From Platycnemis pennipes (taxonomy: Eukaryota > Arthropoda > Insecta > Odonata > Platycnemididae): a stretch of DNA of 64,000 bases. The notes under the pieces were generated by a model. It was not told the DNA's origin and ran no database searches. It saw only the letters and a program-made list of their open reading frames with translations. The translations under genes and the position numbers were made by a program. Shown here in pieces: positions 1 through 12,168 of the stretch (position 1 is its first letter; each line of letters begins with the position of its first letter). The stretch lies in the NCBI GenBank assembly GCA_933228895.1, contig OW121852.1, positions 131,187,544-131,251,543 of the forward strand. Direction: 5' to 3'.

Positions 1-235
1 AATACTGCATTTACTCATGTAAGCTCTGTTTACCTGTTTTCTTCAAATTCCTATTGTTTGCATCGCTGATATTTTCCCTAATTCATATTTCTTTTTTTTT
101 AACCTAGTCGTTTTTCTTTAATTTTTATCAAAGAAGGTGCTTTCAGGTTAAAACAAAAAGCGGAGGGTTAAATGATTAATTTTTAGAAAAAAATAATTTT
201 TTTCCCTGCAAACCTGCCCAAAAATGGGGGTGTGC

Positions 236-3200
236 TAGGGATGTGCGAGTACTCGAAAATTCGAGTCGAGTCGAGTAGTTGGTACTCGACTCGAGCACTC
301 GAGTATTTTTACGAAAGTCGAGTCGAGTAGTTTTTGTCGACGGAGCCGCCAAGGCCAATAGGTTCAGAAATCTGCCGACAGGAAGCGCTATCATCAAAAT
401 CGAGTAAATCTCTGGTTACACGGTAGATAACACGTACGAACATGTACTTACGTACGTTCATTTACATTTGCGTGAATGGTTTCATGTACGTTTACGTGAA
501 CGGATTCATGTACGTTTGCGTGAACGAATGGATGAATCGGTGATTACACGGTCCATGAAACCGCATATGTACCGTATTCCTCCGAATATAGCCCTTTTTT
601 AGCCGAAATCTTCGCGGAAAAAGTCTGTGGGGGACTATATTCGAGCTCAAAGCACCTAATGTCCGTTGTAAAATTCCATCCCATGAGTTTGAAGGTTTAT
701 ATCACATAAATGAGTAGTTCAATTGTAAAATAAAGTATATCGAACTAAATCTTGTTTATTTATACGTTTATAGTAATGTCAAAAATATATTTTTAGTTGG
801 TTATATTAATTAATTTTTCGACCGAGACAGATAAAAACTCCGGATATTATTCAAGTTCCGGGAAGCAAGTTTGACGCCCACTTGAGGATACACATGAAAA
901 GCCACTTCTCTTTTCTTCGCATAAGATATGGAACATATATTTATATTAGACTAAACAAAGTTTAAAATAGATTACTCACTTACTAATTATGTTACGAATA
1001 ATATTTAAAAATGTGCTATCTCAGCTTGCGGAAGTCGGAAATTTAGTTCATTTTGATGGTATTCTTCGTGTTTGAAAACTATGCAGGTGTAAAATAACTT
1101 AACGAATTGGGAGAATTAGATATACTTCCAACGTGTATATATTTATTTTGGAAAGCGAGCTCCACAGGACTTTTGGCCTGGAGAGATAAGCTGTTCGAGG
1201 TTGCCAAGTTATACGCTACCGTAGGTACCGCGCGCACCAAACACCACGCGAGAAAATTTCTCTAGTATGCACAGGAAAAATATCCTTGCCCATGCTTGAA
1301 TAAAAGTTTATAAGTTGCAGTATTCACCAAAATAAAATCAGCGATAAGAGAGATAGCTTTTGTCCCCACATTTCTCGGCTTCTCGACGAAAGAAACAAAT
1401 TGCATTTTAAATTATCTTCAACTCCGTCTCGAAAATCTTTGCGCGAGGAGGCATAATGACGGTATGCTTCCAAAGATACCGTCAGTTCTTAAACTGACAC
1501 TTACTTGCATTCTTAAAGGCAATACTTTTTTCTGCTATTGTCGAGTCCTCCTGACTCATTCACAGCGATAGGCGATCTGCTTGCAGCAGAAGATTCCACG
1601 CGCGCGCTACCTTTCTCTTTCAGGCATGCTCTGGACATTTGAGCGTGCTTTTATAGCCGAAAATAAATATATATCGATATCAAATAATCAACGAATTCTA
1701 CTGAGATTTCATAAGTGGATTCATATTAATGACTCGAGAGCAAGAGAAAGGTCCAAACGGTGATTTCCGGAACGGAAAGCGTGCGGGACGGAAAATAACG
1801 CAGTCTGACAAATTCATCAATAACAAAAATATTGATGAACGTAATTGTATGAAACTTCGTATAACTATTAACAAAGCCCTTAGCTACAATATTTGAAAAG
1901 GAAGTTTGATATCTCGATCTGTGTTGTTCTTACGATGCCCGAATTCGATGGATCCATCCGGTATCAAAAAAAAATCGCCAAAAATCCGTTCTTAAACACG
2001 TACTTCAGTAAAAAAAATTTGTAAAAAATAGTTTAATACTACCAGTAAACGTAGAAATAAACAAGCTTTAATTTGATATACTTTAATTTGAAATCGCTTG
2101 AGCCATCTTGGAGATATTGGTCTTCAAACTCACGGGTGAAGGAAATTTTGTAACGGATGGTAGGCATCCTATTATAAAGGCATTACGGATGATATAGGTA
2201 TCTTATAAAACTTATAAGTTTTACTATTCCATTTTTTATTTCCTATTTAGGATTATTAATCAGATCATTAATTTCAAGTTCCTAGTCATATCTTAAGATA
2301 GATAATTATAAATATAATTATCTATAATACATTTTTGTTCAAATATATTTCCTTAGAAATCGAAAACTTTTATCCACAGGACTCTATACAAAATTCATAT
2401 ACCGGCTCACATTCATCCATGAATGAAAATTCATTGTTCAAACATTATTAACTTGCATTAATGGATATTGGAAATAACCCGTGCTGATATTGGGTGTTCA
2501 TACATCGTGCAAACGGGGGTGATTGACACAGGTCATTTTTATGATTCTAAGTTCTATCATGTTTAGGCAGAAATCATCGATTTTGAAGAGATGGTGCCAA
2601 TAATTGGAAGAGGAAGAAAAGTATATGTTAAAAAACTATGTAATTAACGGCCAATCATAAATTTGAGGTGCGAGCTAATCAAATATTTACTGCACAAACA
2701 AGGCATTTTGTATGAAATTCACTGTACTGTTGGACTAACCCCGGCATACACGACATCACTGACAAAGCGTTTAGCTCTGAAAAGAAATACATAGGAATGC
2801 GAAATACAAGGAATGCTCTTCTAATTAGGCTTATGTATTCCTTAAGAAAAAATATTTTGCTTCCTGGCTTACTTTCATTACAAGTTAATAGGGCATGTCA
2901 CTCATATAGGCCTCATATTATGCCTAAGTACACTCTAAGTACCACACTGCAAGCTAATTTATACATTTTTGAGTAATCATAGGAATGAAGGTAATTTTCT
3001 TATTTCGAGAGCTACCGGAAAATTTCCAATATGCCTTTTGGCCGGCCAGGTAGACCTGCCATTTGATAGTCAGATTGCTGACTAACTTTAATTGCGATGA
3101 CTTAAGTAAGAACTGGGTCTCTTCACTCATGTACAATAATGTACAAACTCGACTCGACTCGACTCGATACTCGCGAGTACTTTACAACTCGACTCGATAC

Positions 3201-3238
3201 TCGACTCGAGGTCAAAAAGTGCTACTCGCACATCCCTA
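236..3238. mobile_element. hAT-type non-autonomous element, 3.0 kb
   Basis: The ends are inverted copies: TAGGGATGTGCGAGTA at 236 and its reverse complement ending at 3238. Both ends continue into ACTCGA/CTCGAG subterminal repeats (243-330 and 3147-3210). The flanks GGGTGTGC (228-235) and GGTTGTGC (3239-3246) form an 8-bp target duplication with one mismatch. An 8-bp duplication and TAGGG termini are typical of hAT elements. I saw no transposase. Parts of the interior recur, rearranged, at 55262-55850. Confidence 0.82.
440..535. repeat. 24-bp minisatellite inside the hAT element
   Basis: Units of about 24 bp resembling TTCATGTACGTTTACGTGAA follow each other between roughly 455 and 530, about three copies with small differences. 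The flanks carry GTTACACGGT and GATTACACGGT. I see no coding potential. Confidence 0.6.
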
Positions 3239-3781
3239 GGTTGTGCTAGATACACAAGGGCGTGGCTTACGCAAATAAATATGTATGGTATGTCTCAATG
3301 AACACTAATTCCTCTGAAAGTGTGACATGATTTATGAGCTAAATGTTTGAGAAATCTTTTCCAGTGCTGCCAACCATTTGTGGAAGGAATGTTTGTCCTT
3401 GGTAGTTACAATTAAGGCCCCTCTATACTCGCTTTGCAATCGTATTTGACACAATTCCTAGTGTATATGTGTTGCTTAACTCCAAATGGTGTTTGGTTTA
3501 TGGAATGATTCATTATGTTCAAACATAGGTTTCTGTGGTGTTGACGTGCTGCATTATGCATAATGCTGGGTTTCACTGATTTTTTTCTGGCGAAAAGACA
3601 ACAGTATCTGACCTGAAGACCGTGAATGGATTTCCAGTAAAACTGTTGTCTTTTCACAAAATACTTGGCGTAACCCATCTTGATGCAAAGTGCTGAGTGA
3701 TTCGTAATCAAGTGTAGTATTGAAATTTTTCAAGTACCTAGGTATAAGTTAGCATTATTTGCTTGAAAATTCCCTGTCTCA

Positions 3782-4827
3782 AGCCGGTGTCCCACGGTAA
3801 ATTTTTTTGTGAATTTATTCATGAATAATTCATGAATTCTCTCCGAGCAACACTGCGCATGCGCAAGCCAATATTTGGTGAATTTCTGTAAATATGGAAC
3901 CTCTGTTAATTCTTCATGAAACTTGGACACTGATTGGCCTATCTGCAAGCATACGCTTCGACCAGTACTCTCCCGGAATACATCTTGAAAGAAAGCGAAA
4001 AGAATTCCAGTCGTGTATTTTAGGATAATACGAGGAAAGAGTTACAGATATAGTTCATTTGAGCTGATTGATAATATTATTTCATTGTGGGGCAAATGCA
4101 TGATTTTTTTATGCAAATATTTTCGCTAAATCGTAAATAAGTAATTAGATTAACAAACCATGCATTATTACCGGGGTAGTGCTAATTTAGTATTCCATTG
4201 TGAATCATCATTAACCAGTTTATCTGCTCATGCAACTTTTTCTGTGGATGTGTAAATACTATAACCATTGCCATGTAATAACTGCATTATATTAACCTGA
4301 AAAGTATTGTTATAGTATGAATTGTGCAGATAAAGAGTTTCAGTCATCCTCTCTGAAAGCTGTACGTATCCTCCAGTCGTAGCTCATTTTGCAATAAGCC
4401 TAAGGATCCTCTATTATCCTCTTGCCTCATAAGACACGGTCTAACCCAATAACGGCGATTACTCATTCTCCTGCGTCGTATTATCACTGTTCCGCAAGCA
4501 GCTACTAGAAGTATCGCCATCTGGTCATCATCCATAACAAACGCTCTGTGGTGAAATGGAAGTAAATATATCAAATTTTTGTCACTCAGTTGAGAAATCG
4601 AAAACACCAGGTACCTATACTGGGCGCAAAAACTCAGCTCTGTTTTGACAGTATGTGACAGAGGGCAGCCCGAAGAATTTCTTCTTTTGCCCATCTGTCG
4701 ATCAGCGCCAATTTCATGAATTTATCCTGCTCGTGTGACATGGGGGTCATAGACGTTGATGAAACAGGTTTCATGAAACGATATTCATGAATAAATACAC
4801 AAAAAAATTTACCGTGGGACACCGGCT
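3782..4827 (-). mobile_element. PIF/Harbinger-type element with a truncated transposase
   Basis: Inverted ends AGCCGGTGTCCCACGGTAAA (from 3782) and its complement (to 4827) are flanked by TCA at 3779-3781 and 4828-4830, a 3-bp target duplication of the kind PIF/Harbinger makes. The interior carries the N-terminal end of a Harbinger transposase on the - strand. At 1.05 kb it is an internally deleted derivative. Confidence 0.8.
4344..4538 (-). pseudogene. PIF/Harbinger transposase N-terminal remnant
   Basis: The - strand frame reads MDDDQMAILLVAACG and, further on, RRYWVRPCLMRQEDNRGSLG followed by LLQNELRLEDTYSFQ. This is the conserved N-terminal segment of Harbinger transposases (RRxWVRPxLxRR, then LxxELRxED-SF). 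The frame stops right after this block. No DDE catalytic region follows, so it is a truncated relic that cannot encode an active enzyme. Confidence 0.75.
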
Positions 4828-4932
4828 TCAGGCTTGGCCCTCCAGTACCATCCCTCTCTTTACCAGTCCTTTTCATGCCCTGATGTCTCCATCCCTGCTC
4901 AGACATTAGTGCATATGCCACAGCGTGGTGAA

Positions 4933-5472
4933 TAGAGATGGGCAACTTGGTAAATTACCGCGGTATTTTTCGTAATTTACCATCACCCCTGAAAATTACC
5001 GTAATAAACGGTAATTTTCAGAAAAGTTCTTTTTCAGAAAATTTCTTCCTCATGAAGAAACCATTGGAATTGGTAATATTATAAATTAAGAAGCTAAAAC
5101 GATTTTTTTTTACATTGTGTCCATGATTAATTCCAACTAATTCAGAGTAAAATAACAAATGCACATTGCGCAGAGGTATGTCTTTGGAAGGAAAATTTCT
5201 CATGGTGTGACAAAAGAGAGGCAAATTGCGTGTTGCTGCCAACTTCGTTATAATTTTTTTAATGGGTAATAATTGATAAACGTCGTGATATGTTTGATAG
5301 AAGCGTCGGCATTTGTATCTCAATGCTATTTGATTTCGTTTTGAGTCCTCTGATAATGATTTGCAGCTCAAAATTAAAAATTACCGGAAAATTGCTGTAA
5401 TTTTCGAAAATTACCGTAATTTACCAGGGTAATTTACCTCAATTGAAAATTACAGTAATTTACCCATCTCTA
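4933..5472. mobile_element. hAT-type MITE, 540 bp, exact 8-bp target duplication
   Basis: The ends are TAGAGATGGG and its complement. GTGGTGAA occurs immediately outside both ends (4925-4932 and 5473-5480). Subterminal GGTAAATTACC / GGTAATTTAC repeats make each end able to fold. There is no transposase. Confidence 0.9.
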
Positions 5473-5895
5473 GTGGTGAAATGCCTCATGCAGCCAAGTA
5501 AACCTGTGGAGGATAACTAAGTCTGTTATTCTCAGAAATGAATTATTTGCTTTGTAGAGCTCTGCATTAATCTTCAGGTTTTCACACATGCATTACTTTG
5601 GGCCACAGATGCATCACTGCTGTTCTAATCGGCATCCTCGGGTCAAGGGTCTTAGTTTTGTTGACTGCCTTATATTGGCCAGCCTGTCTGTTGTCCCCCA
5701 TTGGTTGTTTCTCTGAGGTTTCTTTACCAATCATCTACCTCTGTTTATGTTGATAGAGGTTTTCTCAATTTTGGTGGTCTCTTGTTATATCGTCGTGTAA
5801 TGATTTGGCTTTTAAACTGCTCAGTTTTAGGCGTAACTTGGTGGAACTGCATGTTTACGTAAAAATAAAATACTATGTATATTCCACACTATCTT

Positions 5896-5943
5896 AATTC
5901 ACCTACCCGGGTTTCGTCTACTCCGTAGACATTTTCAGGGTAA
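5896..5943 (-). ncRNA. Hammerhead ribozyme-like motif with three helices
   Basis: Read on the - strand: helix I UUUACC pairs with GGUGAA six for six; the core is CUGAAAA; helix II is UGUCUAC-GGA-GUAGACG; then GAAA; helix III is AC-CCGG-GU; the cleavage-site triplet would be GUA. This is the type I hammerhead layout with a two-base-pair helix III, known from Penelope-like retroelements. The one departure is A in place of the catalytic G8 (CUGANGA expected), so self-cleavage is probably impaired. Confidence 0.6.
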
Positions 5944-6015
5944 AGGAACAGCAAGTAGCAAGTTGTTATATATGTAAACAGTTTACGTATATAAGAGCTT
6001 GCTACTTGCTGTTCC

Positions 6016-6063
6016 TTTACCCTGAAAATGTCTACGGAGTAGACGAAACCTGGGTCAGTGAAT
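6016..6063 (+). ncRNA. Hammerhead-like motif, opposite palindrome arm
   Basis: CUGAAAA at 6022-6028, hairpin UGUCUAC-GGA-GUAGACG, GAAA at 6045-6048, then C-CUGG-GUC, which provides a GUC cleavage triplet. Helix I (UUUAC with GUGAA) is preserved apart from an A-C mismatch next to the core. G8 is again A. Confidence 0.55.
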
Positions 6064-6904
6064 TAGAATCGTGTGGAATATACATATTATTTTATTTTTA
6101 CGTAGATGTGGCTTTTGTTATTACTTTTCCTTCTCTGAATAAGACGTCATGGCTAGGTTCACTCCAGGTATGTTCTGATGTGCCCTCGAGATGAAATTTT
6201 TTCTTCTTTGTCATCCTCAATCGCTCCCGTCAGCAGATCCTCAAAGCTGTAAATGTCTGCCTTAGGTGTGAACTTCCACATGAGCACTGCACTGAGTGAA
6301 TACCATCAAGAAGTTCTTGTGGTATTGGCCTAGGACCGTGGTGTGTTGCCTGTTGCCAACACAGAGTTGAATCTGTTGACGTACATGATGTTTCTGGAGG
6401 GACCAGGCAGTCTTCTCTGATGTACTGGAGCTCTTGGCATGATGGCATGTGCCTTGGTATCCATCCGCTTGTCTGTTTCAACAGTCTCTTTCAGGGCCGT
6501 CGCCTGGTTTTAATCTCCACTCAGACTTCATCTCTTTACTTCCTTCGGTATCTCTCTCTCCTTTTCAGAGGCTCTTCTTAGGACCAAGCTTTCTTTTAGC
6601 CATTGCAGCACATAACTTCCACCATGCATTTCTTTTCTGAATGTTTTGGCATCAAGGGGTGTCATAGGCATGGCGTACCAGCATTCTGACCAGTGAGGCA
6701 TTATGTGCTGGATGGTGTTATTATATGTTAAGGGATATTAGGTGGACTGTTGTGCATCTTCTTCCTATAGACTGCATGCCAAAGTACATTAAAACCAAAT
6801 CCCATATAAGATCTAGTATTTTCCCGGCGAATACTGTAAAGAAATGTTTCTAAAGCTTGGCACCGGTTAATAGGCTTTACTCCAAATAGGCTCCATTACT
6901 ACCA

Positions 6905-6940
6905 ATGTTTCAAAGAGCGACTCGCTCTTCATCTTCAGGG
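6905..6940 (-). ncRNA. Hammerhead-like core (CTGAAGA...GAAA)
   Basis: On the - strand the core CUGAAGA fits the hammerhead consensus CUGANGA. A stem AAGAGCGA/GCTCTT closed by GTC and the GAAA box follow. A GUA triplet follows GAAAC, but I could not form a convincing helix I. Confidence 0.4.
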
Positions 6941-7013
6941 CTTCTAAGTTCCGGATTTTATTGTTGCGGTTATCTGTCGCCTAGGTCAGGTGTCTCCTGA
7001 TTGACTCAGAAGC

Positions 7014-7055
7014 CCTGAAGATGAAGAGCGAGTCGCTCTTTGAAATGTTGGCAGT
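7014..7055 (+). ncRNA. Hammerhead-like core (CTGAAGA...GAAA)
   Basis: CTGAAGA at 7014-7020, stem GAAGAGCGAGTCGCTCTT, GAAA at about 7042-7045. This is the sister unit of 6905-6940 in opposite orientation. Helix I is not convincing. Confidence 0.4.
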
Positions 7056-7106
7056 AATGGAGCCTATTAACCAGTGCCAAGCCCGAGAAACATTTCTTCA
7101 AGTCCC

Positions 7107-8892
7107 TTACCGTTGACCTGAATATGCCAGTTGGAACACCGACAAAACTGTTATTGTCCAAAAAAAACACATGCTGTGAAAACCAGAAGAACCATGTAGA
7201 ATTCTGCAGGACCAATGCCACAGAAATCTACGAGACCACATTTTTAGCTTTATGTGTATGTAATTTTTCATATGACTCTAAATGCAATAACTCATAAGCC
7301 TCATTGTAATTGTTCATTTCGTGAATTTCATTTATGATAAAATTGGTCACTTTATTCTCAATGTATAGTGCTATATTTTAGATACACTGCTTAATTCTTG
7401 ATGCATTTTATAAAATCAGTTGTGCGATATTGGGAAAATATATCTCGTTATGATGGAGAGTATGTTTTGCAATAGGAAGTGGTTATGGACTGTGCTTTTC
7501 AATAATGTAATATTTTTGTTGTATTTTACTTAAGTTGATGTCTAAGTTGCTATCTTTTATTCTTTGCAGAGTACACCTTCGAAAAAGTAAGGGTTTCCAA
7601 AAATATTTTTCCTTTAAAACTTTATGTTTACACCATTGCACTTTCAGTATGTCACCTTAAGTCCCATTGATTTTTATTGGCTGCACTTATCTTTTATGTA
7701 GCTAATTGTTTGTAGAGGAGTCTGCTGTATTAATTAGGCCCCCTGAATAACATCCCAGTACCTTGAAGATTTACCTAATTAGCATGGGAAATATATGTTT
7801 CTGACTTTGTCACCACATTATAACATAGTTTCAAGTACCTTGTTACACTCCCTTCTATTTAGCTGGAAAATGCACATGGTTCACAGCTCTAATGCTTGTA
7901 CCTACAAATGATTCACTGTGGATTATTTGCTGTAATCATATTAATATGTGCTTTGATGGTAATCATAGGAAAAATAGCCTCTCTATTCACTGACCCCAGA
8001 TAGCATTGAAAACCTCTGAGCCAAGTAATGCACTTTCAGTATTCATATGAAGAACTGCATGATGTAATCCAATATTTTATTTTTGTTTGTTCATTGAAAT
8101 TCGATTTTTAGAGATGTGTTGCAAAATTGTTCAATTCTCTCAATTTTTAACACAAAGGGTCAAGGAAATCCACATCTAATATAGACCTGCTGAATTTTCT
8201 ATTGGGGGGGTTCAGGTATGTTCTCCAAATGCAATACTAAGAGGTTAAAACCGACAAGTAAAATGGACATTTAAAGATCGTAAGTGACCATTGTATTATT
8301 TGAGCTCTGTTAGGAAAGTATTGATTTTGGAGTCAGGGTTATACTTTGTAACTGCTGATGGCCAATGGATGCATTCCTTAACTTACGTAGAGAACACCAT
8401 CAAAATTGTGTAACAATGCATATATGTAGTGGTATAAATAACAGTTTTGTATCCTTGAGCCCAAGGCTCCAGACTTCAGCAAAGATGAAAAGACTTGAGT
8501 TAAAAAGAATGAACTGAGAGAAGGAATATCAAATAGATTAAATTTTTCACTTTTTATGGTACACAGATACATGCATATTGTACAAAATACAGGCAGCAAC
8601 CCAGAATTATTTAAGAAAATACTGATAAAAAGGCCAATTACAATGACTCAAATATACAAATAAATTTCCTGTTTGCTGAGTATACATAGCATTTAAAAAC
8701 TGCACAGTACATGATATAATAAGTGTTGAATACTAAAAAAAAGGAACAATTATCATAATATTATTTTTACAGTACAAAGGAAAATGAAATTTTTGCAGCG
8801 GGTGTTTAAATGATACTAAGCTGGAATTTAAAAAATCAATATCGAAGGGTAGAGAGCCTTCTCGTATAGTCGAGGTCAATAGTGCTGTGGTA
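7107..8892. other. Intronic or upstream AT-rich sequence, no gene recognised
   Basis: There are no convincing coding frames, and only scattered AT-rich simple sequence. A 17-nt stretch at 7570-7586 is bounded by TTTGCAG and GTAAGG and could be a micro-exon (see findings). Otherwise I see nothing. Confidence 0.5.
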
Positions 8893-8894
8893 TA

Positions 8895-10452
8895 CAGTGG
8901 AACCACGGTGGTACGACTATTGCGAGACCCCCGCCATTACAAGAGATTGCAGGGGCACCGTCAATTGACCCTATGATTGCCATGTAAACAAATACGGTTT
9001 TTACGAGACCCTTTTCATGTAGGCCCCCGCCATTGCGAGAGTTTCCGTCACCGGCAAATAAACACCAAAAGTGGCCAACCTCTGCCATAGCTTGCAATCT
9101 GTTAGCAATGCAATTAATATCTAGTGTTACAGATCAACTGCACGTTATAAATCACCATCCGATTAATTTGTTAATATTGCTGGAAATACTGCAGAATTAG
9201 CAGTTATGAATGCGTATTTGATCTTCTTTTGTTTCCGGGGCAGTCGAGAGCACACTCGCATGTCTGAGAGTTGATGGCATTTCCAAGATAGACATCATGG
9301 CCCAAAAACGTAAAACACTTAAGTGTCGGAAGGGAAAAACAGCAAGCTACTCAATTGTCTCTCCTAAATTTGTTTTCATATTTTATTTCACTCTATTTCT
9401 CTGTATCAATGTTGAACATTTGCATGAGTTAATTTTATAATTTACGAGAATATTGAAGTTAGCAAATTATTATTTGTTACGTATACTTGTAACTGCTTGA
9501 TGTAATGTGATGAACGCGGTGCCAAAGGAGTAGCGCTCTTAGTTTATGGACTTTCAATGCGTCTATATTCCTTTCTATGTTTTGCTGCCATTATTGAGCA
9601 ATGATATGAATTAATACTTAACACATTTGTTGGTATATGACGGCTCTTCATTAGACCCATTTTTTCAGTCCTTTGTATCATACTACCATTGCGCATAACA
9701 CCCGACAAAATTACTGTAAGTACGTTGAGGGCCTAACAAAATCTTTAAAAAGAACTTATTGTGATACAACCGCTAATCCAATAAAATTGTTGTACATGGT
9801 AAAGCAGATTGTGTTTCGATGTGAACATTACATCAGGTGAAAGAAAACGCCCTCTGAGGCAGGATCCCTTCAACCACTTCCACGGTCCCTTTTCGTCTGC
9901 TGAAACAAATGCGATACGTTATTCCAAATGGCTTCCGTGAAATGTTGCGAAGAACGTGAATATACTGATAATGAAAATTAAGACTAACCAAGGGAAAGCG
10001 TAAAGGCTAATAATAAAGGTGATACAATTTTCATTTATCAGTTATGGTTTAAATTTTTGGCGAAACCAATCAAAATTATTGAATGAACATTAGAAAATGG
10101 AATGAGAAATAGAAAAGAGTAGCTTGCTCAGTTGTGGGTTAGAGAAAATGGTCGGCAATTCAAGGCTTTTTGCATTTTTTTGGAGTAGGTACGATGCTTT
10201 TTGATTTAATAATTAGGTGGTAAATTAAGTAGGGATATGAATTACTGCAAAAACTATCCCCTTCCTTCAGGATTTGTGCTCAGACTCTTCGGATAGAAAT
10301 ATACTTCTGCCGCCACACCAACCCGATTCCTAGCAAATTTTTGACAATAGGTTTCATGGTGATTATTTACACCAACCTCAGTAAGACGATACTTCACCAT
10401 AGCGAGGGTTTTCTTGGGCACTGTGAGGTCTCGTTTTAAAGAGGTTGCCCTG
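8895..10452. mobile_element. pogo/Tigger-like non-autonomous element, TA target
   Basis: The left end CAGTGGAACC (8895) and the right end GGTTGCCCTG (to 10452) are imperfect inverted repeats flanked by TA (8893-8894 and 10453-10454). Subterminal GCGAGACC-type sequence follows at the left. At 9300 the frame reads MAQKRKTLKCRKGKTAS, resembling the KRK-rich start of pogo/Tigger transposases, after which the gene is lost. It is an internally deleted derivative. Confidence 0.65.
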
Positions 10453-10454
10453 TA

Positions 10455-12160
10455 TATAGTTTGTCATAAATAAATCTTTGTGGAGAAGTTATAGAAAAGT
10501 ATTTTGGTCTTCTTGCCACAAAAAGTAGGAATTACTTCAAATACCTATACATTTGTAGAATGTTTTTAGCTCTAACTATCCTAAAAACCATTTTGTGAGC
10601 TTTTGGAGCTAATTATCCTTTTCCAAGTATAGTTTCCATATTTTGTGGATAGCAATGGGTGTGGATGGAGCAGGTAATCAGGGGTGTTTAGAAGAATGTG
10701 GTGGAATGAAGGATGTTGCGTAAGCAGGGCAGAGGGTTAAGGGGAAGAGTGGGTGTTCTGGGCGTAACAATGCAAGGTGGGAAGCGTGCTTAAATAGTGG
10801 GGGCATCAACGAAAATGTTTTGGTAGTGGGAAGTATTGTATGCACCTCTAAATCTCTCTTCACTGGTAGAAAACTTATATATAAAGTGTTGTTTAGTCCA
10901 GATAAGTATGTTTATTTCAAAGATTGATTTGTAACAAGTGACAACAATTACAACAATTTTGGTTTGCTATCATATTTTGCATTGATGAAATTATTTTGTT
11001 ATTATTGTTGATACAAAATTGTTACTAGTCGACCGTATGGTCTGGTGGTAACATAAATCGGCATGAACCGATTAAATCCAAAAAATATCAATAAAAATAA
11101 AGACACTGCCACAGTACAAAATAAGACAATAAATACCCCACATTACAAACAACCTCACAGTATTAAGAAAACCCTCACAGTACAAAAGATATAGAGCTAT
11201 TTGATAAAAATTACTATAACTAATGAATGTAAAGGATAGGGAAAAAACACTGTCTTCAATGAATGACATTGTTTTATTGATTTTAAATAAATTTAATAAA
11301 AATGCTGGATATAAAAATTTTACATTTAGGCGGAAAAATATCCTATTTTTTCTGTGTTCCTTAATTTATTTGCTTTTTTCTTGAGAAACATAAAAACGGC
11401 ACTAATTCTTATGAGTTTTATGCTGCAAACTGCATGTCGATATGACAAGCAATTCAAAAATTATATTTTAAAAAATTCATATTTTTTTTATTTTTAGATG
11501 GTTGTTTTCTGCCATTGACATATATATCTCTTTATGTATTAATGGTGCCTAAAAAGGTTATAAGTTTCAGACAAATCCATAGGTTTGGATGTGGAATATT
11601 TCCTATACCAAAAATTTCATTTTTAGAAGGCCCTATGTACACAAAATCAGACTGTTCTTCAAGTCAAGTTTTCTCAAACTGTATTGTATAAGACTATATA
11701 AACTACTGTGCATCAAAAGGTAGTTGAACTGTAATTGTCTTTATTCATACAATTGACATTTTACCTTAATTTGTGTGTGTATTGATTTACATGGTATGTG
11801 CATATAAATTGTGACTATTTCATTTAGGAATGAAAGTATGCATTTAAAATCTAAATTGAAATTGGCAAATTTATACTCTTGCATGGTTTGAGTTTTTCAG
11901 AGCAAATATTTAGTGGGAGGTAAGGGATCAAACTCTACAGGAGTGATCCCTAGTCCCAGAAGTATTAGTTAAACGAGTATCTGTCTCTCCCCAAATATTT
12001 TGTCTCTAAATCTGATTCCATGCCAGAGTGTATGTGGTAAATATAAATTCTTTTCCAGAGAATAACTCACTCAGTAGGATTTCAATGCATTGAATGAAAT
12101 TTGAGCAGCAGCACTTAAGTTTCATGCGTGTATTGCTTCCTGGTGATTTCCTTGACCATA
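10455..12160. other. AT-rich non-coding stretch
   Basis: I see no gene, repeat ends or structured elements. Composition is strongly AT-rich with poly-T and poly-A runs (for example 11270-11500). Confidence 0.5.
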
Positions 12161-12168
12161 GTTCTAAG

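Larger units (their letters stand above)
5850..6108. repeat. Near-perfect 260-bp palindrome carrying two hammerhead-like motifs
   Basis: The left arm (about 5850-5976) is the reverse complement of the right arm (about 5980-6108) with roughly 90% identity. The centre is near TAAACAGTTTA (5977). Each arm has a hammerhead-like core, one on each strand. The open frame through the right arm is a by-product of the palindrome, not a gene. Confidence 0.85.
6840..7106. repeat. Inverted pair of hammerhead-like repeat units
   Basis: The segment 6840-6950, read in reverse complement, matches 7000-7106. Both contain CTGAAGATGAAGAGCGAGTC followed by GCTCTTTGAAA, and then a conserved tail of the form CC(A/G)GTGCCAAGC before a GAAAC(A/T)TTTC end. 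The two units point away from a spacer at about 6951-6999. Confidence 0.75.

Noticed and set aside
6006..6194. 62-codon frame at the palindrome
   Set aside because: It coincides with the palindrome arm and hammerhead-like motif; no protein signature.
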